A stretch of 64,000 nucleotides of DNA from Winogradskyella haliclonae. GTDB taxonomy: Bacteria; Bacteroidota; Bacteroidia; Flavobacteriales; Flavobacteriaceae. A program made the translations under genes and the position numbers. Below are positions 35,835 through 45,063 of this stretch, piece by piece. The notes below the pieces were generated by a model that worked only from the letters and a program-made list of their open reading frames with translations, made no database searches and was not told where the DNA came from. Where the stretch lies: contig NZ_BMDQ01000002.1 in assembly GCF_014635865.1 (NCBI RefSeq), forward strand, positions 186,001-250,000, written 5' to 3'. How positions within the stretch are numbered: the first letter of the stretch is position 1; each line of letters starts with the position of its first letter.

Positions 35835-35867
35835 TTGTCCTGCAAAAGTTATTCATGCTTATATTTG
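35835..35867 (+). promoter_or_regulatory. Promoter of the M13 peptidase
   Basis: TTG (35835-35837), 22-base spacer, TATATTTG (35860-35867), exact -7 box. It lies inside the longest possible reading frame of the next gene and so supports the ATG at 35889. Confidence 0.65.
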
Positions 35868-35888
35868 AGAAAATCAATCTTTATAATC

Positions 35889-37898
35889 ATGAAACGTTTT
35901 TTTACACTATTAAGTTTTATCATCATTCTTGCATCATGCAAAGAAGAAACTAAGACAGAAGTTCAAGCTGTTGTTTTTGACGGGATTTCAGAAGACATTA
36001 AACCTGGCGATAATTTTTTTAATCATGTCAATAAAAAATGGATGGATAGTGCTGTCATTGCCGATGACCAAGTTGGCGTAGGTGCTTATCGCTTTTTAAA
36101 TATTCCACAACAAGAATTACTAAAAAATATTTTACAAGAAGTTTCTGAACAAGAACACCCTAAAGGTAGTGTAGAGCAACAAGTTGGTGATTTCTTTGCT
36201 TCAGGTATGGATACCACTACGATTAATGAAAGAGGTATAAAACCGATTAAGCCCATTTTAAAACGCATTGCAGCAATAGACAATGTAGAGACTTTAACAG
36301 AGTTTGTGGCTATGCAAATTCAATATGGTGATTATTCTATGTTTGCACCATACATTTCTCCCGATCAGAAGAATAGTGAGATGAATATCCTCCATTTAGC
36401 ACAGACTGGAATCGGATTGCCAGATAGAGATTACTATTTTATCGAAGCTGAATCTATACAACAAATACAAGATGCATACAAAACATATTTAGCGCGTTTA
36501 TTTGAATTGGTTGGCGATACAGATGCTAAAGCCAAAGCAGAAATAGTTTATAACATCGAAAAACAATTGGCTGAATCGCATAAAACACGTATTGAACGTA
36601 GAGATGTGAAGGCGAATTATAATAAAATGTCAATTGAAGATTTAGATCAAAAACACTCTAACATTAATTGGGCTAATATATTGTCGCTTCTAAGCATAAA
36701 AACAGACTCAATAGACGTTGCACAGCCTGCATATTACGAAACCTTAGACAAGATGTTGTCTACAGTTTCATTAGACGACTGGAAGCTTTATCTCAAAGCA
36801 AACTCTATTGGTTCTCACGATAATATTTTAAGTAAACCTTTTCAAGATGCTGCATTTGAATACTCTAAGGTACTCACTGGACAAACAGAACAGCAGCCGC
36901 GTGATAAACAAATGGTACGACGCGTAGACCGGCAGATTGGTTTTGCCCTGGGGCAACTTTATGTAAAACGCTATTTTAATGAAGATGCCAAAAAGCGTGC
37001 GCTTGACTTGGTCAATAATTTTCAGAAAGTCCTAGAGAAACGTATTGATAATCTAGACTGGATGAGTGATAGTACAAAGATAAAAGCAAAAGAAAAGCTA
37101 TTTGCTATAAACAAGAAAATAGGATACCCAGATGTTTGGCGTTCGTATGATGTGAGTATTGACCGTAATCAGTTTTTTGAGAACGTAGTAGCATTACGAA
37201 AAAACGATTATCAGTATCAACTAAAACAATTAAATCAACCACCAAATAAAGATGAATGGGGAACAACCCCATCTACAGTTACAGCATATTACAATCCCTC
37301 ACTAAATGAAATTGTGTTTCCTGCTGGTATATTGCAAGCGCCTTACTTTGATTTGTATGCTGATGATGCAGTAAATTACGGTGGAATTGGGATGGTTATA
37401 GGTCATGAGTTCACTCATGCGTTTGATGATCAAGGCGCACAGTTTGATAAAGATGGTAATGTGACCAACTGGTGGACTGAAGACGATTATAAAAAGTTTA
37501 AAGAAAAAACGAACCAGATTGTAGAGCAATATGGAGCATTTACTGTTTTAGATAGTGTGCATCTTAAAGGCGCCTTAACGGTTGGAGAAAATACTGCAGA
37601 TAATGGTGGAATAGCCATTGCTTATGACGCCTTTAAACTCACTACACAAGATCAAGATACCACAAAGATTGGAGGCTATACACCAAACCAGCGTTTCTTT
37701 TTATCTATAGCTAATATTTGGCGTGTAAAAATGCGTGATGAGTTTTTACGTAACTACGTTGCAAATGACCCGCATTCGCCACCAATGTGGCGTGTTAATG
37801 GCCCTTTAATGAACTTTACACCATTTTATGAAGCCTTTGATGTAAAACCTGGAGAATCTAATTATAGAGAAGAGGATAAGCGGATTAAGATTTGGTAG
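35889..37898 (+). CDS. M13 family metallopeptidase (neprilysin/PepO type), lipoprotein
   Basis: 669 residues from ATG 35889: lipoprotein signal peptide MKRFFTLLSFIIILASC (Cys17). The zinc site is HEFTH (His506, Glu507, His510) with the third ligand Glu567 in GENTADNGG, and the family-typical NAYYNPSLNEIVFPAGILQ-like segment (here TAYYNPSLNEIVFPAG) precedes it. The end (DDPHSPPMWRVNG-type, here ANDPHSPPMWRVNG ... FDVKPGE) is also M13. M13 enzymes are endopeptidases for short peptides. A longer frame starting at 35835 is rejected because it overlaps the promoter and hides the signal peptide. Confidence 0.95.
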   Translation: MKRFFTLLSFIIILASCKEETKTEVQAVVFDGISEDIKPGDNFFNHVNKKWMDSAVIADDQVGVGAYRFLNIPQQELLKNILQEVSEQEHPKGSVEQQVGDFFASGMDTTTINERGIKPIKPILKRIAAIDNVETLTEFVAMQIQYGDYSMFAPYISPDQKNSEMNILHLAQTGIGLPDRDYYFIEAESIQQIQDAYKTYLARLFELVGDTDAKAKAEIVYNIEKQLAESHKTRIERRDVKANYNKMSIEDLDQKHSNINWANILSLLSIKTDSIDVAQPAYYETLDKMLSTVSLDDWKLYLKANSIGSHDNILSKPFQDAAFEYSKVLTGQTEQQPRDKQMVRRVDRQIGFALGQLYVKRYFNEDAKKRALDLVNNFQKVLEKRIDNLDWMSDSTKIKAKEKLFAINKKIGYPDVWRSYDVSIDRNQFFENVVALRKNDYQYQLKQLNQPPNKDEWGTTPSTVTAYYNPSLNEIVFPAGILQAPYFDLYADDAVNYGGIGMVIGHEFTHAFDDQGAQFDKDGNVTNWWTEDDYKKFKEKTNQIVEQYGAFTVLDSVHLKGALTVGENTADNGGIAIAYDAFKLTTQDQDTTKIGGYTPNQRFFLSIANIWRVKMRDEFLRNYVANDPHSPPMWRVNGPLMNFTPFYEAFDVKPGESNYREEDKRIKIW

Positions 37899-37938
37899 AA
37901 TATAAATTTCGAGTTTACGTTTTAATATAAAAACATCC

Positions 37939-38814
37939 ATGAAAACTCCACGTATCCTATTGATACTGTTATTATTACTTGGTATAAATACTAACAGCCA
38001 AAACAATATGTATATTAATCAAAAGCCACCATCAACAGTACCAGAAGTATTCGCGCCTGGTATTATTTCTAGAGAAAATATCTATGAATTTGGCTCAGTA
38101 TTTAATAAAGATGCTACCGAATTTTATTATGGGGTTAATAATGGTGGTAAAGAAGAGATACGATTTACAAAGCTTGTCGGTAACCAATGGACCGCACCAA
38201 AAACCATTATGCCGCATGATAAGTATGGTTATAACGACCCTTTTTTATCACCAGATGAAAACCGGCTTTACTTTATATCTCAAAGAGCATTAGATGGGGT
38301 TAGCAACCCAAAAGATTATGATATTTGGTATGCAGAGCGTACAACAAATGGGTGGTCTGAGCCTATTAATGCAGGTGAAAATATAAACACCACAGCTGAT
38401 GAATATTACATCTCATTTACAACAAATGGTACCATGTACTTTTCATCTAGTAAAGCAGGCAACAATTTTGATATCTACGCCTCAAAAATGGTTGATGGCA
38501 AGTTCCAAAAAGCTGAGCGATTACCAGCGGCCATTAATACACAAAGTTATGAGGCCGATGTATTTATAGCTCCTGATGAATCCTATATTATTTTCTGTGC
38601 CAATAGAAAAGATGGCTTGGGTAGAGGTGATTTATACATCAGCTTTAAAACTAAAGATGGATCTTGGACTCAGTCTGTAAACATGGGAGATGCGATTAAC
38701 ACCAAAGGTCATGAACTTTGCCCATTTGTTACTAATGATGGTAAATACTTCTTTTACACCAGTAACCAAGATATTTATTGGGTTAGTACAGCTATCTTTC
38801 AGAAGTATAAATAG
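37939..38814 (+). CDS. Secreted PD40/TolB-like beta-propeller protein
   Basis: 291 residues, signal peptide ending LLGINTNSQ. Blade-like repeats are visible: LSPDENRLYFISQRA, NDPFL, ISFTTNGTMYFSSSKAGNNFDIYAS, IAPDESYIIFCANRKDGLGRGDLYISF and FVTNDGKYFFYTSNQDIYWV. This is the PD40 (TolB-type) propeller pattern. It starts 40 bp after the M13 gene and may be co-transcribed. No catalytic motif is seen; the role is probably binding. Confidence 0.87.
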   Translation: MKTPRILLILLLLLGINTNSQNNMYINQKPPSTVPEVFAPGIISRENIYEFGSVFNKDATEFYYGVNNGGKEEIRFTKLVGNQWTAPKTIMPHDKYGYNDPFLSPDENRLYFISQRALDGVSNPKDYDIWYAERTTNGWSEPINAGENINTTADEYYISFTTNGTMYFSSSKAGNNFDIYASKMVDGKFQKAERLPAAINTQSYEADVFIAPDESYIIFCANRKDGLGRGDLYISFKTKDGSWTQSVNMGDAINTKGHELCPFVTNDGKYFFYTSNQDIYWVSTAIFQKYK

Positions 38815-38882
38815 TATACTCTCAAAAAAAATAGCTCTAAAATTTAGTCCTATTTGAGTAATGCAATACAAACCATATAGAA

Positions 38883-38940
38883 AGCATTCCAAAGAACTCT
38901 ACTACTATTTGTCAAAATAATAGAGAACCTTTAGAATGCT
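38883..38940. repeat. Imperfect inverted repeat between convergent genes
   Basis: AGCATTCCAAAG near 38883 and its near-complement CTTTAGAATGCT ending at 38940 (11 of 12 pairs), with further pairing of CTCTA inside. No T run follows, so it is a weak terminator candidate at best. Confidence 0.35.
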
Positions 38941-38993
38941 ATTCGTCTTATACTAACTTTGCCCATAGACTAAATGTATCTAAAGAAATGAGT

Positions 38994-39368
38994 TTAATTC
39001 TTTATAACAACCCTTTTAATTAAAGTCTCATAACCATTCTGGGAATACTTTAAAGCATTAACATTATCATCCACAAGTTCTAAATCAACTCCTCTCGTTG
39101 GTTCGCGCAAAGTAGTCTCATTTTTCTGCACTAAAACATCCTTGGAAAACTCTGTGACAATAAACATTTTGTTGCCCTCCTGTACAATTTTCAATTCAAA
39201 GTTGGCTTCCTCTAGTAAAAAACTTCCGACAGCGTCTTTAAATTTCTCTGTGTCGATAATTGTTTTGGTATCCTGCAAAGGAATTTTTACTGTTGTCGCT
39301 TCTTGACTAAATCCAATTGATTGAGCAAGAACTAATACTAACATAACAAGTTGAAATACATTTTTCAT
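38994..39368 (-). CDS. Small secreted hypothetical protein
   Basis: 124 residues, signal peptide (MKNVFQLVMLVLVLAQSIGFSQ). The mature 100 residues are charged with alternating hydrophobics (FELKIVQEGNKMFIVTEFSKDV), suggesting beta strands. No family recognised. A TAGATTTG -7-like box lies at 39407-39414 on its strand, 38 bp before the ATG. It is divergent from the LytS-type kinase. Confidence 0.65.
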   Translation of the reverse strand: MKNVFQLVMLVLVLAQSIGFSQEATTVKIPLQDTKTIIDTEKFKDAVGSFLLEEANFELKIVQEGNKMFIVTEFSKDVLVQKNETTLREPTRGVDLELVDDNVNALKYSQNGYETLIKRVVIKN

Positions 39369-39554
39369 GATTATAAATTTTTATGATTAATATTTCAAAA
39401 GTCATTCAAATCTATAGTATCCAGAAAAAATAATGATAAGCGTATTTAAAGTCATGATGTATATACAATTTTCTATAAATCAGCGAAAACAATCCTTTCA
39501 GACTAAAAGAAGCTCTCTTCATCATTAAAAAGTGTCTATTTGAAGAAGAAAAGA

Positions 39555-39562
39555 TACATTTG
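39555..39562 (+). promoter_or_regulatory. Candidate -7 box of the kinase/LytTR pair
   Basis: TACATTTG, exact TAnnTTTG, 20 bp before the ATG at 39583. No TTG at proper spacing. Confidence 0.4.
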
Positions 39563-39582
39563 AAACAACCTTTACATTAATT

Positions 39583-40560
39583 ATGTCGAAACTAGATACA
39601 TGGATAGATAATAAAGTGGTACAGAACATATTCATTTGGTTCATACTTTTATTAATATTAATCGTTACAATTCAAGCAGAACAACGAATACTAGTAGCAA
39701 TTTTTATAATCCTATTGTTGGCACCGACTATATATATCAACAACTTATTAATTCTTCCTTATTTAAGAAAAAAGCTCCCTTTGTTTATAGGCTTGTTCCT
39801 TTTAAATACTGTCGTATTTACTGTCATTTCGGTATTAATTATTAAAACAGTACTAGGACAATCTCTTCAGCTTCTTATGTTTATTAATTTTTTTGGCATT
39901 CTATTTTTAGCACTTGCCTTTGCATCAGCTTTAAAAATTGCAAGAGATAGTTTTACAAGACGACAACAGGAAAAAGAAGCCGAATTAAAACTATTAAAAG
40001 GGCAATTAAATCCTCATTTTTTATTCAATACCCTGAACAATCTCTATGGATTATCAGTTGTTAAATCAGATAAGCTTCCAGACTTAATGCTTAAATTATC
40101 AGATTTATTACGATATAGTTTGTATGACACTAAAGAAACCTATGTTTCATTGGAAAAAGAAATACAGTATCTCGAAAACTATATGTCATTAGAAAAAATT
40201 AGGTTAGAGGATAGTACAGAAATTCATTTTATAAAATCGGGTGACACGGCATCAAAAAAAATTGCACCAATGTTATTCATCGTATTTATAGAGAATGCAT
40301 TTAAACATTTGGGCGTTTCAAAAGATAAAAAGAGTAGTGTTTCAGTTTTAATAGAAAGTCTTAATAATCAATTAATTTTTAAATCTCGGAACAGTATCGA
40401 TGCTGTAGGTGTTAACCACAATTCTATGGAAACCACAAATAATGGTATTGGTCTAAAAAATGCAAAAAAGCGATTGGCATTGCTCTATCCTGATAAGCAT
40501 CAGCTTATTATTACTAAGAATGATAATAGTTATGATGTCTCCCTAACACTAGATTTATAA
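39583..40560 (+). CDS. Sensor histidine kinase, LytS/YehU type
   Basis: 325 residues. Four membrane helices within about 15-118 form the sensor part; no periplasmic domain. The kinase domain starts with LKGQLNPHFLFNTLNNLYGL, where His145 is the phosphorylation site of the His_kinase (PF06580) class, and ends with the ATP-binding part containing NAFKHLG and NNGIGLKNAKKRL. It stands four bases before the LytTR response regulator, so the two form a two-component system. The membrane-embedded sensor suggests an envelope or lipid-phase signal. Confidence 0.93.
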   Translation: MSKLDTWIDNKVVQNIFIWFILLLILIVTIQAEQRILVAIFIILLLAPTIYINNLLILPYLRKKLPLFIGLFLLNTVVFTVISVLIIKTVLGQSLQLLMFINFFGILFLALAFASALKIARDSFTRRQQEKEAELKLLKGQLNPHFLFNTLNNLYGLSVVKSDKLPDLMLKLSDLLRYSLYDTKETYVSLEKEIQYLENYMSLEKIRLEDSTEIHFIKSGDTASKKIAPMLFIVFIENAFKHLGVSKDKKSSVSVLIESLNNQLIFKSRNSIDAVGVNHNSMETTNNGIGLKNAKKRLALLYPDKHQLIITKNDNSYDVSLTLDL

Positions 40561-40564
40561 CATT

Positions 40565-41263
40565 ATGAAAACATTACGATGCATCATAGCAGACGATGAG
40601 CCTATCGCTCGTCAAATACTAGAAAATTATATTGCAGACACACCACATTTAGAACTAGTAGCATTGTGCAAAAATGCTTTTGATGTTATGGAAGTTTTGC
40701 AAGAAAAGACAATAGACTTATTGTTTTTAGACATTAATATGCCCAAACTTTCTGGCATAAGTTTATTAAAAACGATGTCATATAAACCTGAAGTCATAAT
40801 TACAACCGCATATCCAGAGTATGCTGTTGAAGGTTTTGAGCTTTCGGTCACAGATTATTTATTAAAACCATTTTCCTTAGAACGGTTTTTACAGGCTGTA
40901 ATTAAGGTACAGAAAAACACATCGAAGCAAACAGAAACCGTTTTAGAAAATAAAAATGAAGTTGCAAGCTCAATATTTGTAAAGAGCGACAAAAAACTAT
41001 TGAAATTAGATTTTGACAACATTACTCATATAGAAGCCTATGGTAATTATGTAAAAATTTATACGGATGCTATGGTGCTAACACCGCAAACTTTGTCAGA
41101 TGTTTTAAAACAACTTCCTGAGCAATTCTTACGTATACATAAGTCATATATCATAAACTTTGACTACTTAGCATCAATAGAGGGCAACCAAGTCGTTTTA
41201 CTTAACAAAGTCAAACTACCTATCGGAAAATCATACAGAACAGTTATCTTGGATAAAATCTAA
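40565..41263 (+). CDS. LytTR family response regulator
   Basis: 232 residues. Receiver domain at 1-120 with acidic pocket Asp10/Asp11, phospho-acceptor Asp56 (LLFLDINMP) and Lys in LLKPFSLERF. A LytTR DNA-binding domain follows (about 135-232: IFVKSDKKLLKLDFDNITHIEAYGNYVKIYT in part, LRIHKSYIINFDYLASIEGN, LPIGKSYRTVIL). It is the partner of the adjacent kinase. LytTR proteins usually bind paired 9-bp sites; none was firmly located. Confidence 0.95.
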   Translation: MKTLRCIIADDEPIARQILENYIADTPHLELVALCKNAFDVMEVLQEKTIDLLFLDINMPKLSGISLLKTMSYKPEVIITTAYPEYAVEGFELSVTDYLLKPFSLERFLQAVIKVQKNTSKQTETVLENKNEVASSIFVKSDKKLLKLDFDNITHIEAYGNYVKIYTDAMVLTPQTLSDVLKQLPEQFLRIHKSYIINFDYLASIEGNQVVLLNKVKLPIGKSYRTVILDKI

Positions 41264-41274
41264 TATGAGTTTAT

Positions 41275-41796
41275 CTAAAACCGGTATCCAAATCTTAAGT
41301 TCACATATAAGTCAATATCAATGTTCTTGCTTTCGAAGCCTAGTCCAGCACCAGCACCAACTTCGTAATTAAAATGTTTGCCTATGTTTCTTCTAATTCC
41401 CCAAGTAGGAATTACTGATATTTCATCTGTATAATCTTTGTTTAATTCTTCATCATCATGAAAAAAATAAGTAGCTCTTAACGAAAAATAATTACCGCTA
41501 TTTCCATCTATTCGTTTTCCTTTTTCTTGACGCTTACCTAAATTATAGTACCAACGTGGTTCTAGAGCTATTGAAGGCGAAATGGTGTTAGTATTAACAC
41601 CGTTTATACCTAACTCACTTCGTAAAGCAACTTGATTAGATAGCCTTAGTTCATTATGTGCCCAAACACCAATAAGACCAACTTGAACACCAAAAACAGA
41701 TGTTTCTACAGATACTTCTGTTTTATTTTGGTCATCTTGAGAAAACCCAAAATAGTAGCTCATTACTAATACGATTGCAAAAATTACTCTTGTCAT
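41275..41796 (-). CDS. Outer-membrane beta-barrel-like hypothetical protein
   Basis: 173 residues, signal peptide ending SYYFGFSQ. The mature part has alternating strands with aromatic ends (LEPRWYYNLGKRQEKGKR, YFSLRATYFFHDDEE, FNYEVGAGAGLGFESK) and a final DLYVNLRFGYRF ending in Phe, typical of outer-membrane barrels. Convergent with the LytTR gene (11 bp gap). Specific role unknown. Confidence 0.75.
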   Translation of the reverse strand: MTRVIFAIVLVMSYYFGFSQDDQNKTEVSVETSVFGVQVGLIGVWAHNELRLSNQVALRSELGINGVNTNTISPSIALEPRWYYNLGKRQEKGKRIDGNSGNYFSLRATYFFHDDEELNKDYTDEISVIPTWGIRRNIGKHFNYEVGAGAGLGFESKNIDIDLYVNLRFGYRF

Positions 41797-41898
41797 TTTT
41801 AAATTGTTTTTTGATTACAATTGCTAAACTATAGGCATCAAAAAAATAAAATGATAATTTTTAGATTGAAGAAGTGCAAAAACGTTTTCAAAAACGAA

Positions 41899-42993
41899 TT
41901 AGGACACTTTATTCTGTTTTCTATAGGCTCCTGGAGAAATACCAAGACTGTTTTTAAATACGTTGTAAAAAGCGCTTTTAGACTTAAAACCTGCTTCCAT
42001 ACCAATAGCCTCTACAGAATATTTATCAAAAACTGGATTATGCAGTAGATTTTTAGCAGATTCAATTCTATAGTCATTTACAAACTGGATGACACTCTTA
42101 TTAATTTCCTGATTTATAATCTTAGATAAATTGCCTTCGCTAGTTTCCAATCTATTGGCTAAATCCAATCGGCTTAAAAGTGGGTTTTTATACAATTCTT
42201 CGTCCTCCATTAATGCATACAGTTGTGAGACAATTTTAGAAATCTCATTTTGGTTTACATCCTTTTTTGGTAGGTTAGTATTGGTTTTTTTTGAGACCAA
42301 GTATTGGTGTATCTCGTCTTTTTGCACAACGAGTTGTAGTTTAAAAACACCATAATATAGTACCCACCATAATAAGGTAGAGAGAATAAACCACATAAGA
42401 TTTGTGGTATGTTCTGAGTCAAAAAGATAAAATTCAATATTAGAAAACAACCATAAAAAGATAATAAAGATGATGTATAAGTTAAGACGCAGCAACCAAA
42501 GTTTTTTGTCTTTAGAAATAGTACTAGATTTTTTAACCAAATAACGTCCCCAAAAGATTAAAAATAGATTATAGATAATGGCTGTGTTGTTTTTAATATC
42601 AAAAACCAAATCGTCAAAATTTACATCATAAACATTAAATAGGGTTTGGGATACGACAATACAAATCTCTATACCAGTAGAGAGAATAATAGGAATGTAA
42701 AGCCATATATACCAATGCTTTTTTAAGTATTGGTGTTCTATCTGAATTAAGAAATACGTCAGTAATGTTACCGGAAACAAAAACTCTAAGGTAAAATTAG
42801 AAATGAGTTCTAAAATGCCAAAATCCGTATCATACCAACCCATAAAAGTTAAAAACGCCAACTGAAATAAAGACACAGACAGGTAAGTATTTGCCTTACT
42901 TTTATAAAACGGAGAAGCAACCAAAGCGACACTTATAAAAAAACCGATAAGACTGCTTGCTATGATGATAAAGTCAAAAAATTTGATATTCAA
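41899..42993 (-). CDS. AraC family transcriptional regulator with N-terminal membrane domain
   Basis: 364 residues. The first about 225 residues carry six or seven hydrophobic helices (FIIIASSLIGFFISVALVA, FPVTLLTYFLIQI, WFILSTLLWWVLYYGVF). The C-terminal about 110 residues are an AraC-type HTH: LSRLDLANRLETSEGNLSKIIN and YSVEAIGMEAGFKSKSAFYNVFKNSLGISPGAYRK in part. Membrane-bound AraC regulators of this type are common in Flavobacteria. It is divergent from the PL6 lyase (214 bp between), so it may control that gene, but no direct evidence exists. Confidence 0.9.
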   Translation of the reverse strand: MNIKFFDFIIIASSLIGFFISVALVASPFYKSKANTYLSVSLFQLAFLTFMGWYDTDFGILELISNFTLEFLFPVTLLTYFLIQIEHQYLKKHWYIWLYIPIILSTGIEICIVVSQTLFNVYDVNFDDLVFDIKNNTAIIYNLFLIFWGRYLVKKSSTISKDKKLWLLRLNLYIIFIIFLWLFSNIEFYLFDSEHTTNLMWFILSTLLWWVLYYGVFKLQLVVQKDEIHQYLVSKKTNTNLPKKDVNQNEISKIVSQLYALMEDEELYKNPLLSRLDLANRLETSEGNLSKIINQEINKSVIQFVNDYRIESAKNLLHNPVFDKYSVEAIGMEAGFKSKSAFYNVFKNSLGISPGAYRKQNKVS

Positions 42994-43156
42994 AAGCGGT
43001 TATAATTAGTAGAAAGCAAAATATTGGTTTTAGTTTTATTTAGGCTAGTTATTAACTTAATTATAACGACAAGTAACATCTAACCAAATTCCTAACTATA
43101 TAACAATTACATGTATTCTTTATTATTTATAAAGTATGAATTTTACAAAATTTTAT

Positions 43157-43164
43157 TATTTTTG
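43157..43164 (+). promoter_or_regulatory. Candidate -7 box of the PL6 lyase
   Basis: TATTTTTG, exact TAnnTTTG, directly before the operator-like repeat. No clear TTG at -33, consistent with a promoter that needs activation. Confidence 0.5.
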
Positions 43165-43167
43165 AAA

Positions 43168-43192
43168 TTGGTTAACCAGATTGGTTTTCCAA
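43168..43192 (+). promoter_or_regulatory. Operator-like tandem palindromes at the PL6 transcription start
   Basis: TTGGTTAACCA (43168-43178, palindromic core TGGTTAACCA) and TTGGTTTTCCAA (43181-43192, palindromic ends), 13 bp apart and starting four bases after the -7 box, covering the expected transcription start. This placement is typical for a repressor site. The regulator is not identified in the window. Confidence 0.5.
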
Positions 43193-43207
43193 TTAAAAAT
43201 AAAAATA

Positions 43208-44953
43208 ATGAAATATTTTATCTGCATATTTGCACTAATACTAACATTAAAAGTACAGTCACAAGTTGTTAGCAACAATACTCAACTTCAAAATGCGATA
43301 TCTAATGCTACTGCAGGAACAGTTATAGAGTTTGCAGATGGTACTTGGACAGACGTGCAACTATCAATTAATGTTAACGCCACTTCGACACAGCCTTGTA
43401 TTATTAAAGCTCAAAATCCAGGGAGTGTGTTCTTCGAAGGACGCTCTAATATCAGCATAGGTGGTTCTTATATAATTTTTGAAGGAGTAACTTTTCAAAA
43501 TGCATCAGGACTTATTACAGATGGGGACAAAATAGAGCCAATTATTGAGTTTAGGGATACAAGCAATAACGATTGTGTCAATTGCACGGTAAGAAACATT
43601 AAAATAGATTCGTATAACGGTACGGCAAGTCAAGAAACACTTAAATTTAAGTGGATAGTTATCTATGGCGAGTACAATGAAGTAAGCTATAGCTCTTTCA
43701 TTGGTAAGAATGGCGTGGGTAGTATTATTAATGACAATCATAATAATTCAACACCAGATTATTCCAGAATTCATCATAACTATTTTGCTGATAGAATACC
43801 TGTAAATAATGATGTTAATGGGCTAAATGATCAAGATGCCATAAGAATAGGCGTGAGCACCACATCACTTTCGGACTCATTTACAGAAGTGTATGATAAC
43901 CTTTTTAATAATTGGGCTGGGGAAGTAGAAATTATTTCTAATAAATGTGGTAGCAATAAATATTACAATAATACTTTTAGAGATTTTCAAGGAACTTTAA
44001 CCTTAAGGCACGGTAATAATGCTGAAGTATATGGCAATTATTTCTTTGGAAATGAAAATACATTCTCTGGAGGTGTAAGAGTTATTGGTGAAGATCATAA
44101 AGTCTATAACAATTATTTTGAAGGACTTAGGTACAGAAAACCTAATGGTTCGGGTTCAAGCGCTACAGGTGCAATTAACGTGTCCAATGGTAAGCCAAAT
44201 TCAGAGCTTAACGAATACTATCAAGTAAAAAATTCTGAAATCATTAATAATACTATTGTCAGCTGCGATTTGGGAATTAGAGTTGGCACAGCCATTAATA
44301 GTGCACTGACCTTAGCACCAGAGAACTTAGTAATCGCAAATAATATCATGTTAGATTGTAGCGATTCTGCACTTCAAGAAATCACAGCACCAATAGGCAC
44401 ATCAAACTATCAAGGTAATATAACACAAAACGGAAGTTGGGATTTAACCAATGGCACCAACTCCAACCAAACTGTAGCCTCAGGGTTATTAACTAGTGGT
44501 ACTGATTTTTATAGACTTGCTTTAGGGAGTGATGCTATAGATGCTGGTGTTGGTTCCTATAGCTACTTAACAAAAGACATCCTTAATGGCGATAGAGATG
44601 CTAATCTTGATGCTGGTGCCGAAGAGTATGGTGCTAGTGGCACTGTTGGGCCATACAAGGTTTCAGATGTTGGTACTACAATAGGCTTTCTAGCATTTAA
44701 TGCGTTATCAACTAGTGCAAATGAGGTAAAAGAGAGTAAGATGAAGCTTTATCCTGTACCAGCAAATAAGGAGCTGACGATTTCTCAAGATAATGGAAAC
44801 ATTGGTACCATAACAATTTATGATACCCAAGGCAAACTACTTTTAAGGCAAAACATAGATTCAAATACTTCAACTATTGACACTCGTAATTTTGCGCCTG
44901 GTATTTATATTTTAAAAACGATAAGGTCTTCCATCCAATTTATCATAGACTAA
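43208..44953 (+). CDS. Polysaccharide lyase family 6 (alginate lyase / chondroitinase B-like), T9SS type A sorting domain
   Basis: 581 residues from ATG 43208 (signal peptide MKYFICIFALILTLKVQSQ); a longer frame from 43181 runs through the operator and is rejected. The parallel beta-helix begins NNTQLQNAISNATAGTVIEFADGTW and SIGGSYIIFEGVTFQNASG, as in PL6. The likely catalytic Lys is Lys167 in FIGKNG, with Arg in RIHHNYFADR (Arg187 or Arg196); NGLNDQDAIRIG follows. Residues about 508-581 are a T9SS type A domain (KMKLYPVPANKELTI ... GKLLLRQN ... APGIYILK). It should cleave uronate polysaccharides outside the cell. No SusC/SusD pair is adjacent. Confidence 0.9.
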   Translation: MKYFICIFALILTLKVQSQVVSNNTQLQNAISNATAGTVIEFADGTWTDVQLSINVNATSTQPCIIKAQNPGSVFFEGRSNISIGGSYIIFEGVTFQNASGLITDGDKIEPIIEFRDTSNNDCVNCTVRNIKIDSYNGTASQETLKFKWIVIYGEYNEVSYSSFIGKNGVGSIINDNHNNSTPDYSRIHHNYFADRIPVNNDVNGLNDQDAIRIGVSTTSLSDSFTEVYDNLFNNWAGEVEIISNKCGSNKYYNNTFRDFQGTLTLRHGNNAEVYGNYFFGNENTFSGGVRVIGEDHKVYNNYFEGLRYRKPNGSGSSATGAINVSNGKPNSELNEYYQVKNSEIINNTIVSCDLGIRVGTAINSALTLAPENLVIANNIMLDCSDSALQEITAPIGTSNYQGNITQNGSWDLTNGTNSNQTVASGLLTSGTDFYRLALGSDAIDAGVGSYSYLTKDILNGDRDANLDAGAEEYGASGTVGPYKVSDVGTTIGFLAFNALSTSANEVKESKMKLYPVPANKELTISQDNGNIGTITIYDTQGKLLLRQNIDSNTSTIDTRNFAPGIYILKTIRSSIQFIID

Positions 44954-44985
44954 ATACGTATTAATAATAATAGTATGAGATTAGT

Positions 44986-45005
44986 ATAGGCCAATTAAGG
45001 CCTAT
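44986..45005 (+). terminator. Palindrome after the PL6 gene, weak terminator candidate
   Basis: ATAGGCC and GGCCTAT flank AATTAA, a perfect 7-bp stem 33 bp after the PL6 stop. No T tract follows, so termination is uncertain; a protein-binding site for the next gene is the alternative. Confidence 0.35.
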
Positions 45006-45063
45006 TCAATAAATTAGTGTTAATTAACATCTACAAATTGTATCTGTTTTTTAACTTGTTGCT

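Noticed and set aside
35835-35888. Longer start for the M13 peptidase
   Set aside because: The extra codons overlap the -33/-7 promoter and would bury the lipobox.
43181-43207. Longer start for the PL6 lyase
   Set aside because: This start lies within the operator palindromes; ATG 43208 gives a clean signal peptide.
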